From: Haloferax elongans ATCC BAA-1513
Lineage (GTDB): Archaea; Halobacteriota; Halobacteria; Halobacteriales; Haloferacaceae
Length of the DNA stretch: 64,000 bases
Reading direction: 5' to 3'
Assembly: GCF_000336755.1 (NCBI RefSeq)
Contig: NZ_AOLK01000015.1
Location: forward strand, 520,806 to 584,805
How positions within the stretch are numbered: position 1 is the stretch's first letter; each line of letters opens with the position of its first letter. The position numbers and the translations under genes were made by a program. The notes beneath the pieces are model-generated. The model ran no database searches. It had not been told where the DNA came from and saw only the letters and a program-made list of their open reading frames with translations. Shown piece by piece: positions 43,926 to 53,353 of this stretch.

Positions 43926-45179
43926 ATGGCACAAGAGGCGAATCCGTTCGAGAGTTTGCAGGAACAAGTCGACGACGCAGCCGCCTACCTCGACGTGAGC
44001 GAGGATGTCATCGAGCGCCTGAAGAACCCCGAGCGAGTGCTCGAGACGAACCTCTCCGTCGAGATGGACGACGGCGACATCGAGCTCTTCCGCGCCTATC
44101 GCTCGCAGTTCAACGGCGACCGAGGCCCGTACAAAGGAGGTATTCGCTACCACCCGGGCGTCACACGAGACGAAGTAAAGGCCCTCTCCGGGTGGATGGT
44201 CTACAAGTGCGCCGTCGTCGATATCCCGTACGGCGGTGGCAAAGGCGGTATCGTCATCGACCCCGCAGACTACAGTGAGTCCGAACTCGAACGCGTCTCT
44301 CGCTCCTTCGCGAAGGAACTCCGCCCGTTCATCGGCGAGAGTCGCGACATCCCCGCACCGGACGTGAACACCGGCCAGCGCGAGATGAACTGGATTAAGG
44401 ACACTTACGAGACCCTCGAAAACACCACGGCACCGGGCGTCATCACGGGCAAGGCGCTCGAAAACGGCGGCAGTGAAGGCCGCGTCGAAGCGACCGGTCG
44501 CTCGACGATGCTCACCGCGCGCGAGGCGTTCAAATACCTCGACCGCGACATCGAGGGCGCGACCGTCGCCGTCCAGGGCTACGGGAACGCTGGCTCTGTC
44601 GCCGCGAAACTCATCGAGGACCTCGGCGCAAACATCGTCGCCGTCTCCGACTCTTCCGGCGGTATCTACGACCCCGAGGGCCTCGACGCCCGCGCTGTCA
44701 AAGACTTCAAGAACGAGACGGGCACCGTCTCCGAGTACGAGGGAACCGAGGCCATCACGAACGACGAGCTGCTGACGCTCGACGTGGACCTGCTCGTCCC
44801 CGCTGCGCTCGAAAACGCAATCGACGGCGACCTCGCGAAAGAGGTTCAGGCTGACATCATCGCCGAGGCCGCGAACGGCCCGCTGACGCCCCGCGCCGAC
44901 GACGTGCTCACCGAGCGCGGCGTCCACGTCTTCCCCGACATTCTCGCCAACGCGGGCGGCGTCACCGTCTCGTACTTCGAGTGGGTCCAGAACCGCCAGC
45001 GGTTCTACTGGACCGAAGACCGCGTTAACGACGAACTCGAACGCATCATCGTCGATGCCTTCGACAACCTCGTCGACGCCTACGAGACCCACGACCTGAC
45101 GAACTTCCGCACCGCCGCCTACGTCGTCGCCATCCAGCGCGTCGTCGACTCCTACGAGTCGAGCGGCAACTGGCCCTAA
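43926..45179 (+). CDS. gdhB: Glutamate dehydrogenase (second paralogue)
   Basis: A 417-residue paralogue of gdhA. The same catalytic regions are present: [17 protein letters not shown] (about 67-83), [17 protein letters not shown] (about 96-112), and the nucleotide motif [17 protein letters not shown] (about 215-231). The coenzyme loop differs from its paralogue: [18 protein letters not shown] there and [18 protein letters not shown] here, so cofactor specificity may differ, which I cannot resolve. The pair flanking the CitE-like lyase suggests ancient duplication, yet they are diverged well beyond recent copies. Confidence 0.92.
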   Translation: MAQEANPFESLQEQVDDAAAYLDVSEDVIERLKNPERVLETNLSVEMDDGDIELFRAYRSQFNGDRGPYKGGIRYHPGVTRDEVKALSGWMVYKCAVVDIPYGGGKGGIVIDPADYSESELERVSRSFAKELRPFIGESRDIPAPDVNTGQREMNWIKDTYETLENTTAPGVITGKALENGGSEGRVEATGRSTMLTAREAFKYLDRDIEGATVAVQGYGNAGSVAAKLIEDLGANIVAVSDSSGGIYDPEGLDARAVKDFKNETGTVSEYEGTEAITNDELLTLDVDLLVPAALENAIDGDLAKEVQADIIAEAANGPLTPRADDVLTERGVHVFPDILANAGGVTVSYFEWVQNRQRFYWTEDRVNDELERIIVDAFDNLVDAYETHDLTNFRTAAYVVAIQRVVDSYESSGNWP

Positions 45180-45390
45180 CTGACGGGCTCGCCGTCCTGG
45201 CGACGGCATCGGCATCACACCGCTATCGAGCCGTCATCGCCGACGCCATCACCGACCGCGTGTCGCGGTCGATTCGCCGACTGAACCGCGTCGGAATTCT
45301 GACAACCACGTTTTATTGCATGAAAATGTATAGCATCCGCTTCGGCCGATGCCGAGGGATTCAAGTCGGTGTAGGTCGGTCAAATCATCA

Positions 45391-46305
45391 ATGCGTCAGG
45401 ACCACCTCATCTCCGCGGTAGACCTCTCGCGGGAGGACATCGAGGCGGTGCTCGACCGCGCGGCCGAAATCGACGCGAATCCAGCGGCGTTCCGACAGCG
45501 GCACGCCGGAACGGTTCTCGGACTCTGTTTCTTCGAGCCGAGTACGCGAACCCGGATGAGCTTCGATACCGCGATGAAACGCCTCGGCGGCCAGACGGTC
45601 GACATGGGACCGGTCGAGTCGTCGTCGGTCAAAAAAGGCGAGACTCTCGCCGACACCGTTCGCGTCGTCGAAGGCTACGCGGACGCGCTCGTCCTTCGCC
45701 ACCCGAGTGAGGGTGCAGCGACGATGGCCGCCGAATTCATCGACGTGCCGCTCGTCAACGCGGGCGACGGCGCGGGTCAGCACCCGAGTCAGACACTCCT
45801 CGACCTCTACACTATCCGCGAAAACGCCGGACTGGACGACATCACCATCGGTATCATGGGCGACCTGAAGTACGGTCGCACGGTTCACTCGCTGGCCGAA
45901 GCGCTGACGAACTTCGACGTGAATCAGCACTTCATCAGTCCCGAGAGCCTGCAACTGCCCCGAAACGTTCGCTACGACCTGCACGCCTCGGGCGCGAGCG
46001 TCAAGGAACACACCGAACTCGACGAGGTACTCCCGGAACTCGACGTGCTCTACGTGACGCGCATCCAGCGCGAGCGCTTCCCCGACGAAAACGAGTACCG
46101 CAAGGTCGCAGGCGAGTACAAAATCGACGACGAGACGCTCGCCGCCGCGTCCGACGACCTCGTCATCATGCACCCGCTGCCACGCGTAGACGAGATTTCA
46201 CCCGAAATCGACGACAGCGACCACGCGAAATACTTCGAACAGGCACACAACGGCATCCCCGTCCGAATGGCGCTTCTGGACATCCTCCTCTCCAACGATG
46301 ACTGA
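45391..46305 (+). CDS. pyrB: Aspartate carbamoyltransferase catalytic subunit
   Basis: A 304-residue transcarbamylase catalysing the first committed step of pyrimidine synthesis. The carbamoyl-phosphate loop is [11 protein letters not shown] (about residues 48-58), the 80s loop [14 protein letters not shown] follows, then [15 protein letters not shown] (about 130-144), and the C-terminal [14 protein letters not shown] (about 261-274). ATG 45391 gives the canonical [16 protein letters not shown]. It is followed by pyrI with eight bases of overlap, as usual for archaea. Confidence 0.94.
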   Translation: MRQDHLISAVDLSREDIEAVLDRAAEIDANPAAFRQRHAGTVLGLCFFEPSTRTRMSFDTAMKRLGGQTVDMGPVESSSVKKGETLADTVRVVEGYADALVLRHPSEGAATMAAEFIDVPLVNAGDGAGQHPSQTLLDLYTIRENAGLDDITIGIMGDLKYGRTVHSLAEALTNFDVNQHFISPESLQLPRNVRYDLHASGASVKEHTELDEVLPELDVLYVTRIQRERFPDENEYRKVAGEYKIDDETLAAASDDLVIMHPLPRVDEISPEIDDSDHAKYFEQAHNGIPVRMALLDILLSNDD

Positions 46306-46765
46306 CGACCACCAACTCCGCGTCTCCAAGATTCAAAACGGAACCGTCATCGACCACGTCGAGGCTGGCCAGGCACTCAACGTCCTCGCCATCCTCGGAA
46401 TCGACGGCACCAGCGGTGAGACCGTCTCTGTCGGGATGAACGTCCCTTCGGACCGCCTCGGCCGCAAGGACATCGTCAAGGTCGAAGGGCGCGAACTGAG
46501 CCAGTCCGAAGTCGACGTGCTCTCGCTTATCGCCCCGGCGGCGAGCATCAACATCGTCCGCGACTACGAAGTGGTCGAAAAGAGCCGCGTCGTCCGCCCC
46601 GAAACCGTCTCGGGCGTCGTCTCCTGTCCGAACCGCAACTGCATCAGCAACGCCGACGAGCCGATTACCTCCGGCTTTGCCGTTCTCTCCGACGGCGTCC
46701 GCTGTGACTACTGCGGGGCTATCGTCCGCGAGAAAGAAATCGCCGCGAACCTCGACGTCAGCTAA
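46298..46765 (+). CDS. pyrI: Aspartate carbamoyltransferase regulatory subunit
   Basis: A 155-residue allosteric subunit. The N-terminal nucleotide-binding domain has [21 protein letters not shown] (about 7-27), the C-terminal domain binds zinc through Cys 110, 115, 136 and 139 (SCPNRNCI and RCDYCG). It overlaps the end of pyrB by eight bases, so the two are translationally coupled and form the dodecameric enzyme. Zinc residues are complete. Confidence 0.95.
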   Translation: MTDDHQLRVSKIQNGTVIDHVEAGQALNVLAILGIDGTSGETVSVGMNVPSDRLGRKDIVKVEGRELSQSEVDVLSLIAPAASINIVRDYEVVEKSRVVRPETVSGVVSCPNRNCISNADEPITSGFAVLSDGVRCDYCGAIVREKEIAANLDVS

Positions 46766-46774
46766 CGCGCGTCG

Positions 46775-48262
46775 TCACTCGTTTTCGTCGGTCGAATCCG
46801 TATTGTCTGCCTCGGGTTGGCAGAACGTCACGCCAGTGAACTCGAAGCGCGCACCCTCGATGTCCCCGCTCGCGTTTTCCACCGACCAGCTGTGTGCGTC
46901 CGCCAGCGACCGGACGATGTCGAGGCCGAATCCCGTTCCGTTGGGAGTAGTGGTGACGCCGGGTTCGAAGACGTTCCCGCTGACGTCTGGATTGATTCCG
47001 TCTCCGTCGTCTCCGACGGCGAACCCCGCGTTCGAGTCGAGCAGTTCGACCGTCACTGTTGGCGATGGACCGGCGTGTTCTATCGAGTTTCGAAAGAGAT
47101 TCTCGAACAGTCGTTGCAGGCGTTCGCGGTCCGCTTCGATGGTCGCGTCTGCCTCGACGACGAGCGTCGACCCGTTCGTGTCGACCGACGACCAAGCGTC
47201 TCGTGCGACCGATTCGAGTGAGACAGTGTCGATATCGAGGACGGCAGTCCCCTGTCGGGCGACGTGCAACACGTCCTCGACGATGTCTCGAATCCGTTCG
47301 AGCGAGTCGGCCACGCGACCGAGATACTCCGAGTCGTTGGCCTCCCGTTCGAGTTCGAGAAAGCCCATCGAGATGGAAAGCGGGTTCCGGAGGTCGTGCG
47401 AGAGGACGCGGGCGAACTCGTCGAGGCGTTCGTTCTGTCGCGCGAGTTGCTCTTCGTGGTGTCTGTGAAGCGTCACGTCGCGCGCGACGCCGCAGACTCC
47501 GACGATAGACCCGTCTTGGGCGACCAATCGACGGTTCGACAGTTGGAACAAGATTCGCCCTTCTTTCGTCTTCGCCCGCGCTTCGACGACTTTCTCTTCG
47601 CCTTCGAGCACATCGTTGAACGCCCGGCGGATAGCAGGGCGGTCCCGCTCGTCGAAAAACGAGTCGGCGCTCTTCCCGTAGAGTTCCTCGTCGGAGAGTC
47701 CGAACAGTTCGTTGAGTCGTGCGTTCCACCGCACGAGAGCGCCGGTCTGGTCGTAGACGTAGAAGACATCGTCGAGGGCGTCGAGCGCATCTTCGAGGAG
47801 CCAATCGTCGTCGGTGTATCCACTTCCGTCTTCGGTGGCGGCCTCCGCGAGCCGTTCGGCACGGTGTCGAGTTGCCAAACGCTCGACGCGGGGGACCAGT
47901 TCGATGTTCGGGTCGAAGGAGTCCTGCTGCAGATACCCCTCGATACCCAGTTCGACGAGTTCGGTCGTGTGGTCGGCGACGGTGCTGTTTGCGAGATAGA
48001 CGATTGGAAGGTCGCTGTCCGTTGCGCGAATCTCCCTGACGAGTTCGACGCCGACTCCGTCCACGGGGCGCTCTGCGATGACGACACAATCGAACGGGTC
48101 GTCCCCTCTGAGCCGAGAGAGTGCAGCGCCGACACCATCAGTAACCATCACTGAGACCGTCTCACTGTTGCAATCGTCGCCTGCGGTTTCGAACGCGGTG
48201 ACGAGCGGCTCGGCTACCTGTGACTCACCGACGAGGAGGATATGAGGTGTCTCAGAGGGCAT
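46775..48262 (-). CDS. PAS-domain histidine kinase with degenerate receiver
   Basis: A 495-residue soluble sensor kinase. Residues 1-125 have the receiver fold, but the phosphoacceptor aspartate and lysine appear lost (VVIAERPVDG and GYLQQDS in place of the usual D and K), so this domain may be regulatory only. A PAS domain lies at about 155-265; HisKA with LSHDLRNPLSIS (His 289); N box ENLFRNSIEHAG (about 387-398); G boxes VGDDGDGINP (about 416-425) and GTGFGLDIVRS (about 442-452). No membrane segments. The upstream spacer contains a perfect dyad. Partner and signal unknown. Confidence 0.88.
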   Translation of the reverse strand: MPSETPHILLVGESQVAEPLVTAFETAGDDCNSETVSVMVTDGVGAALSRLRGDDPFDCVVIAERPVDGVGVELVREIRATDSDLPIVYLANSTVADHTTELVELGIEGYLQQDSFDPNIELVPRVERLATRHRAERLAEAATEDGSGYTDDDWLLEDALDALDDVFYVYDQTGALVRWNARLNELFGLSDEELYGKSADSFFDERDRPAIRRAFNDVLEGEEKVVEARAKTKEGRILFQLSNRRLVAQDGSIVGVCGVARDVTLHRHHEEQLARQNERLDEFARVLSHDLRNPLSISMGFLELEREANDSEYLGRVADSLERIRDIVEDVLHVARQGTAVLDIDTVSLESVARDAWSSVDTNGSTLVVEADATIEADRERLQRLFENLFRNSIEHAGPSPTVTVELLDSNAGFAVGDDGDGINPDVSGNVFEPGVTTTPNGTGFGLDIVRSLADAHSWSVENASGDIEGARFEFTGVTFCQPEADNTDSTDENE

Positions 48263-48330
48263 AGTATGTACCGAACCGAGTCGGAATTAACTGAGAGGAC
48301 GAACTGAAAGCCCATAACTGTACTGTAGAT

Positions 48331-48346
48331 ACAATATTCATATTGT
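48331..48346. promoter_or_regulatory. AT-rich dyad between kinase and small ORF
   Basis: ACAATAT-TC-ATATTGT is a perfect 7-base inverted repeat flanked by TACTGTAG and TACTGTCT. It lies 69 bases before the kinase start on one side and 96 before a small ORF on the other, the position for a shared operator or promoter. Confidence 0.45.
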
Positions 48347-48441
48347 AAATACTGTCTAGGTATACTCTCGGAGTAAGGTCTCGTGTGTCCGCCGCGCGTC
48401 GTGTCGAAATCACTTAGTGTCGCCACAGTCTACGCTACTGT

Positions 48442-48546
48442 ATGTCCAAGAAGGCCAAACTCGTCTTGGTGCTCGCAGTAGTCGCCGTCCTCTACACCGT
48501 CTTCTCCGGCGATGGTGAAGCGGTCGAAGTCGAAATCGAAGAGTAG
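48442..48546 (+). CDS. Small 34-residue membrane ORF
   Basis: ATG 48442 to TAG 48546: MSKKAKLVLVLAVVAVLYTV is a lysine-led hydrophobic helix, followed by an acidic tail ending EVEIEE. It has the inside-positive single-helix build of a small membrane protein. Not assigned to a family. Confidence 0.55.
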   Translation: MSKKAKLVLVLAVVAVLYTVFSGDGEAVEVEIEE

Positions 48547-48689
48547 TCGAACGTTCCTCCGCTCGGCAGTAGCCGAGCCTCCGTTTTTTTTTGTCCCGTG
48601 AGTCTGCCGTCTCGATAGCACTCGTTCAGTGTCGATTCGGCGCTTCGGAGAGCGAACGACTTACCCACGACCCAACCGAAAGCGGATTC

Positions 48690-49562
48690 ATGTACGGGGT
48701 CGTCACACGCAACGCAGAAGAGGTCGACTGGCCAGAGTTCGACCGCGGATTCTACGAAGTCAAGGACGTGACCGGCCGCGCGGCCGAACCGCTGTCGAAC
48801 GCGGTCAACATGATATCGTGTTTCGGCGACAACGCCGCCGCAAACGAGAATCCAGACCTCGTCCCCGTCGACGACGAGGGGAACCTCGCCACCCGCGACC
48901 GGACCTACTTCGACTGGGCCTACATCTGCCCGACGAACGAGAAGTACCGCGCCGGACTTCTCGAAATCGTCGAGGACGCCGCCGAGGCAAACGGCGACGT
49001 TCGTCTCGACGACGTTGGGTTCCCTCGCGAAGAGTACTGCCACTGCGAACGCTGCACCGAGCAGTTCCGCGAGTGGTCCGAAGAGAACGACCGCGACGGC
49101 GACGAAGACGACTGGTTCGACTGGCGTGCCGAGGTCATCACCGACTTCGTCGCCGAGGCGGCCGACCGAATTCCCGGGCGACTGTACCTGACGCTCTATC
49201 CCGACCCGTATCCGGGACACCTCTATCGTCGCGCCGGACTCGACATCGACGCCCTTTCGACCTACGTCGACGAGTTCGTCGTCCCGCTGTACGACACCAA
49301 CTACGGCACGACCTACTGGCTAGAGACCATCGCAAAGGGCTTCCAGACGCTCCTCGCCGACACCGGCGCGGACCTCTCTGTGGAACTCTACGCCGTCAAC
49401 GTGGACGTAGACGACCTCATTCACGCGCTCGAAGTCGCCGACGAGTACGCGAAAGACGTGCTCTTCGGCTACGACGCGAGCAACGCAGCGGCGGCCCTCA
49501 GGCGGATGACCGCCGACGAGAAAGGTGGCAAGACCTTCCGTCCCGAGGATTCGACGCGCTAA
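48690..49562 (+). CDS. Hypothetical TIM-barrel-like protein with cysteine cluster
   Basis: A 290-residue acidic protein, start MYGVVTRNAEEVDWPEFDRGFYE. The order of segments, YFDWAYICPTNEKYRAGLLEIVEDAAEANGDVRLDDVGFPREEYCHCERC (about residues 70-120), then RLYLTLYPDPYPGHLY and EFVVPLYDTNY, resembles glycoside-hydrolase-like TIM barrels, with RLDDVGF in the place of an active-site strand. A CHCERC motif (three Cys) could hold a metal. I do not recognise a characterised member. The frame continues upstream, but ATG 48690 suits the first strand. Confidence 0.7.
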   Translation: MYGVVTRNAEEVDWPEFDRGFYEVKDVTGRAAEPLSNAVNMISCFGDNAAANENPDLVPVDDEGNLATRDRTYFDWAYICPTNEKYRAGLLEIVEDAAEANGDVRLDDVGFPREEYCHCERCTEQFREWSEENDRDGDEDDWFDWRAEVITDFVAEAADRIPGRLYLTLYPDPYPGHLYRRAGLDIDALSTYVDEFVVPLYDTNYGTTYWLETIAKGFQTLLADTGADLSVELYAVNVDVDDLIHALEVADEYAKDVLFGYDASNAAAALRRMTADEKGGKTFRPEDSTR

Positions 49563-49592
49563 CCGGGACCGGTGCTACCCCTCGGCGAGTCG

Positions 49593-49706
49593 TCAAATCG
49601 CACCCGAGAGGAACCCGATGACGACGATTCCGAGGATGAAAATCAGCGTGGCGACTGCGAACAAGACGAACATGAGGCGTTGTTGGCCACTCGTCGGTTG
49701 TGCCAT
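49593..49706 (-). CDS. Small 37-residue membrane protein
   Basis: Minus-strand ATG 49706 to TGA 49593: MAQPTSGQQRLMFVLFAVA and onward gives one long hydrophobic helix (about residues 11-33) preceded by a short polar segment. The design, start and composition look genuine; the plus strand has no competing gene. Not seen to belong to a named family. Confidence 0.6.
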   Translation of the reverse strand: MAQPTSGQQRLMFVLFAVATLIFILGIVVIGFLSGAI

Positions 49707-49799
49707 GACGTTCGTTCAGGACCGACAGCACTTAGCATAGTCGGCGACCGCGACTGATTCTCGAATAAGGGTGTCGCTGTGCGGGGATTGGTGGTGCGG

Positions 49800-50558
49800 T
49801 CAGGGGACGACGTAGCCGCCGTCGACGACCATCGGGTGGCCGGTGACGTACGACGCGTCGTCCGAACAGAGGTAGACCACTGCACCCGCAACTTCCTCCG
49901 GTGTTCCGAACCGCCCGATTGGTTCGGTCGCGAGCAGTCCTTCTTTCGCCTCTTCGTCGTCGCCGACGAACCGCTCTATCATCGGCGTCTCGATGACGCC
50001 CGGTAAGACGGCGTTGACCCGGATGTTCTCGGACGCCACTTCGAGGGCGGCCGAGCGCGTCAGTCCGATAACCCCGTGTTTCGCGGCGTAGTAATGCGAG
50101 AGGTTCGCGCCGCCGGTCATTCCGGCGACAGACGAGGTGTTGACGATTGCGCCGCCACCCTGTTCGACGAGGCGTGGAATCTCGTATTTCAGCCCGAGGA
50201 AGACGCCCGTGAGGTTGATGTCGATGACGCGCTGGAAGTCCTCGATGGACATCTCTGCGATTGACGATTGGGTGCCTTCGATACCGGCGTTGTTGTGGGC
50301 GAAGTCGAGGCCGCCGAACTCCTCGACGGTCCGTTCGACCAGTCCGGCCACGTCGGCTTCCTTCGAGACGTCGGCTTCGAAGAACACGGCCTCACCGCCT
50401 TCAGCCTCTATCTCGCGTACCACTTGCTGTCCCGCGTCGACCTGCACGTCCGAGAGTGCGACCTTCGCACCCTCTTCGGCGAACCGAATTGCTGTCGACC
50501 GCCCGATACCCGACGCAGCGCCCGTGACGAGGGCGACCTTTCCACTGATTCCCTTCAT
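49800..50558 (-). CDS. Short-chain dehydrogenase/reductase
   Basis: A 252-residue classical SDR. NAD(P) motif TGAASGIGRSTAIRF (about residues 13-27), NNAGIEGT (about 91-98), catalytic Ser in NTSSVAG and Tyr-x3-Lys in YYAAKHGVIGL (about 158-168). VALSDVQVDAG after the second strand has an Asp that favours NAD(H). Substrate unknown; members such as 3-ketoacyl-ACP or glucose dehydrogenase are equally possible by sequence alone. Monocistronic. Confidence 0.88.
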   Translation of the reverse strand: MKGISGKVALVTGAASGIGRSTAIRFAEEGAKVALSDVQVDAGQQVVREIEAEGGEAVFFEADVSKEADVAGLVERTVEEFGGLDFAHNNAGIEGTQSSIAEMSIEDFQRVIDINLTGVFLGLKYEIPRLVEQGGGAIVNTSSVAGMTGGANLSHYYAAKHGVIGLTRSAALEVASENIRVNAVLPGVIETPMIERFVGDDEEAKEGLLATEPIGRFGTPEEVAGAVVYLCSDDASYVTGHPMVVDGGYVVP

Positions 50559-50683
50559 GGTCTCACCGCGACTCGGGACGAGTGTGCCACCGAATCGCCC
50601 GTGAAACTAGGACCGCAGACAGAATAACGACTCCTCAGGAACTTGCGACAGTCAGGAGACTCGAAAAACGCTGCAAACGCATC

Positions 50684-51400
50684 TCAGTCGAGGTCTTCGA
50701 GCGGGGCGACGTTGTCGAAGTTCGGGTCTGGTCCGCTTCCGGGGGCAGCCCAGTCGACGGCGTTCGCGAGGACTGTCTGAATCTCTGGTTGCTCGTAGAT
50801 TGGGAACGTCTCGTGGCCCGGTCGGAAGTAGAAGATGCGGCCCTTGCCGCGGGTGTAACAGCATCCGCTTCTGAACACTTCGCCGCCTTCGAACCACGAG
50901 AGGAAGACGAGTTCGTCGGGTGCCGGAATGTCGAATCGCTCGCCGTACATCTCGGCGCGCGGCACCTCGAACGACTCGGGGAGACCGTCGGCGATGGGGT
51001 GGCCCGGTTCGACCGTCCAGATGCGCTCGCGTTCGCCGGAATCGCGCCACTTCAGCGAACACGAGGTACCCATGAGTCGCGTGAATGGTTTCGAGTAGTG
51101 GCCCGAGTGGAGGACGAGAAGACCCATCCCGTCGCGGACGCGCTGAACCACCTTGTCAACGATTTCGTCGTCAACCTCGCCGTGGGCTTTGTGGCCCCAC
51201 CACGCCAGCACGTCCGTGTCGTCGAGGACCGATTCGGAGAGGCCGTGTTCGGGTTCGTCGAGCGTCGCGGTGTTTACGTCGTAGCCCGCGTCGCGGAGGC
51301 CCTCGGCGATAGTCGCGTGGATGCCATCGGGATAGACGGCCGCGACTTCCTCGCTTTCCTTCTCGTGGCGGTATTCGTTCCAGACAGTGACAGTGACCAT
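50684..51400 (-). CDS. ThuA-like trehalose-utilisation-domain protein
   Basis: A 238-residue protein with the ThuA/GATase-like flavodoxin fold. Typical segments are [23 protein letters not shown] (about 63-85), [22 protein letters not shown] (about 91-112), and [21 protein letters not shown] (about 195-215). ThuA proteins are linked with trehalose or disaccharide metabolism in bacteria; their archaeal substrates are unknown. ATG 51400 begins [15 protein letters not shown], the usual first strand; the nine codons upstream are shadow. Confidence 0.82.
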   Translation of the reverse strand: MVTVTVWNEYRHEKESEEVAAVYPDGIHATIAEGLRDAGYDVNTATLDEPEHGLSESVLDDTDVLAWWGHKAHGEVDDEIVDKVVQRVRDGMGLLVLHSGHYSKPFTRLMGTSCSLKWRDSGERERIWTVEPGHPIADGLPESFEVPRAEMYGERFDIPAPDELVFLSWFEGGEVFRSGCCYTRGKGRIFYFRPGHETFPIYEQPEIQTVLANAVDWAAPGSGPDPNFDNVAPLEDLD

Positions 51401-51454
51401 ACGCCCGCCGTCACCGGGCGGGGACAAGTAGCCACCGCTGTGTGACCCGAACGC

Positions 51455-52258
51455 TTAGCGCCCTTCGAACTCCGGCTCTCTGCGCTCCATGAACGATTCG
51501 ACGCCCTCGGCGTGGTCCTCGGTCTCGAAGATGACCGCCTGCGCAGTCGCCTCGTGTTCGATGGCCGCCTCGATGGAGTCGTCCTGTCTGCGAAGGAGGC
51601 GCTTCGATGCGGTGAGCGCCTTCGTCGGCCCGCCCGCGATGCGCGCGGTCAACTCGTCGAGTTCGGCTTCGAACTCGTCAGCGCCCGCGACGCGGTTGAC
51701 GACGCCCAGTTCGAGCGCCCGTTCGGGGCCGAGCAGTTCGCCCGTGTAGACGAGTTCCATCGCGACGTTCTGTCCGACGTGTCGCGGGAGGAGATACGAG
51801 AGTCCCGAGTCCACCGCGAGGCCGACTCGCCGGAATCCGAAGCCGATGTGGGCCTCTTCGTGGAGGAGTTGGATGTCGCAGGCGATGGCCAGCGCGCCGC
51901 CAGCGCCGACTGCCGCACCGTCGATTGCGGCGACCGTCGGGAGGTCACACTCGTAGACGCGGCGAACACAGTCGGCCGTGTCGTCGATGATGTGGTCGAC
52001 CGCGTCGGGAAGCGAAAGCGCGCCCGACTGTAACTGCATCATCGCGTTGACGTCGCCGCCCGCGCAGAACGCGCCTTCAGACCCACGGAAGACGACACAG
52101 CGCGCTTCGTCCGGCAGGGAGTCGAGCGCCTCGCGCACGCCAGCGGTCACTTCCATCGTGAGCGCGTTCCGCGTCTCTGGCGCGTCGAGCGTCACTGTGG
52201 CGACGTGTTCGTCGATAGCGAGACGCACTGCGTCGGAGTCGAGTTCGACTTCGGTCAT
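51455..52258 (-). CDS. Enoyl-CoA hydratase/isomerase family protein
   Basis: A 267-residue crotonase-fold protein. The oxyanion-hole residues are in CVVFRGSEGAFCAGGDVNAMM (about 60-80) and AIDGAAVGAGGALAIACD (about 106-123); the substrate loop HIGFGFRRVGLAVDSGLSYLLPR follows. The catalytic pair is not obvious, since Glu positions differ from classical hydratases, so isomerase, hydratase or another crotonase reaction is possible. ATG 52258 is chosen; a TCACGGT element lies 21 bases upstream. Confidence 0.85.
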   Translation of the reverse strand: MTEVELDSDAVRLAIDEHVATVTLDAPETRNALTMEVTAGVREALDSLPDEARCVVFRGSEGAFCAGGDVNAMMQLQSGALSLPDAVDHIIDDTADCVRRVYECDLPTVAAIDGAAVGAGGALAIACDIQLLHEEAHIGFGFRRVGLAVDSGLSYLLPRHVGQNVAMELVYTGELLGPERALELGVVNRVAGADEFEAELDELTARIAGGPTKALTASKRLLRRQDDSIEAAIEHEATAQAVIFETEDHAEGVESFMERREPEFEGR

Positions 52259-52278
52259 TTTCGACGTGGACGTGTAGA

Positions 52279-52285
52279 ACCGTGA
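52279..52285 (-). promoter_or_regulatory. TCACGGT element before enoyl-CoA hydratase
   Basis: On the coding strand the sequence TTTTTCACGGTTCTACAC precedes the ATG by about 21 bases, matching 12 of 14 positions of the maoC element TCACGGTCTTACAC. Confidence 0.5.
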
Positions 52286-52330
52286 AAAACGTTTGGTCCG
52301 TGGAGAGTTTCCCACCCCGAGACTGCGGTC

Positions 52331-53353
52331 TCAGTCCAGTACAGCGTCGGGGTCGATGCCGAGGCCGGGCGACTCGGGCACGCTCATCTTCCCGTCACGG
52401 ACCGGCGCTGGGTCGGCCGCAACGTCCGAATCGAGGAGTGATGCAGTTGCAAGCCCGTGTGCGCGCTCGCCGGGCAGTGCGGCCGCGACGTGGAGCGCGC
52501 CGAGTCTGGCGACGACGGCGTCGATAGTCGTCGTGACGACAATATCGACACCCGCGTTGCGTGCGCGACTTGCCACGTCAAGCACGCGGTCCGGCCCGCC
52601 GAGTGCCATCGGTTTACAGACGAGGACGTCTGCGGCGTTCGACGCGAGCGCACGTACTGGCGGGACCGACGCGAGCGATTCGTCGAGCGCGATGGGTGTG
52701 TCGTGGCGGCGGCGCAAGACGGCGTGGCCAGCCAATTCCTCGGCCGGAAGCGGCTGTTCGACGTATTCGAGGTCGAGGTCAGAGATGGCTGCCAGGACTC
52801 GGTCGGCCGTCCAGCGGTCCCACGCACCGTTTGCATCGGCCCGAATCGACACGTCGTCGCCGACTGCTTCTCGGACTGCCCTGAGGCGAGTGATGTCGGC
52901 GCCGGTGTCGCGTGCGCCGACCTTCAGTTTTAGACAGTCGAATCCCGCAGAAACAGCGTTCTCGGCGGCTTCGACTGTCTGCTCGACGGGCGCGTCACCG
53001 ACTGTCGAATTCACCGGAAGCGAGGTGTGTGGGTTGCTAGCGAACGATGCCGCGAGTGGGGTGTCGTCGCGCCGGGCGCGAGCGTCTGCGAGCGCGAGCG
53101 ACACCGCGTGTCTGGCCGCCGGTGTGTCCGCGAGCGCGTCGGTCTCGATTGCGGTCTTCGGGTGGTCGACACCGTCGAGTGCAGCGCGACAGTCGTCGAG
53201 CGATTCGGTCCAGCCCGGAAGCGGCGTCGCCTCCCCGATGCCCGTGTGGCCGTCCACGTCGACCGCGACGAGGAATCCTTCGCGGCGCTCGATGTCACCG
53301 GTCGCGGTGGTGAGCGGCTGTCGCAGGTCGAGCGCGAAGTTTCGGATACGCAT
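52331..53353 (-). CDS. menC: o-Succinylbenzoate synthase
   Basis: A 340-residue enolase-superfamily enzyme dehydrating SHCHC to o-succinylbenzoate in menaquinone synthesis. The acid-base Lys is in CLKLKVGA (about residues 137-144), metal ligands in RADANGAW (about 170-177), YVEQPLP (about 196-202) and IALDES (about 220-225), and a second Lys in VLVCKPMALGG (about 243-253). The start ATG 53353 overlaps the stop of the preceding menA (TGATG). An alternative in this superfamily, a cis-muconate or dipeptide epimerase, is unlikely given the menA coupling. Confidence 0.87.
   Translation of the reverse strand: MRIRNFALDLRQPLTTATGDIERREGFLVAVDVDGHTGIGEATPLPGWTESLDDCRAALDGVDHPKTAIETDALADTPAARHAVSLALADARARRDDTPLAASFASNPHTSLPVNSTVGDAPVEQTVEAAENAVSAGFDCLKLKVGARDTGADITRLRAVREAVGDDVSIRADANGAWDRWTADRVLAAISDLDLEYVEQPLPAEELAGHAVLRRRHDTPIALDESLASVPPVRALASNAADVLVCKPMALGGPDRVLDVASRARNAGVDIVVTTTIDAVVARLGALHVAAALPGERAHGLATASLLDSDVAADPAPVRDGKMSVPESPGLGIDPDAVLD

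Noticed and set aside
43869-45218. 449-residue minus-strand ORF opposite gdhB
   Set aside because: Shadow for the same reason; its protein has the repetitive Asp/Arg/Val composition of antisense frames.
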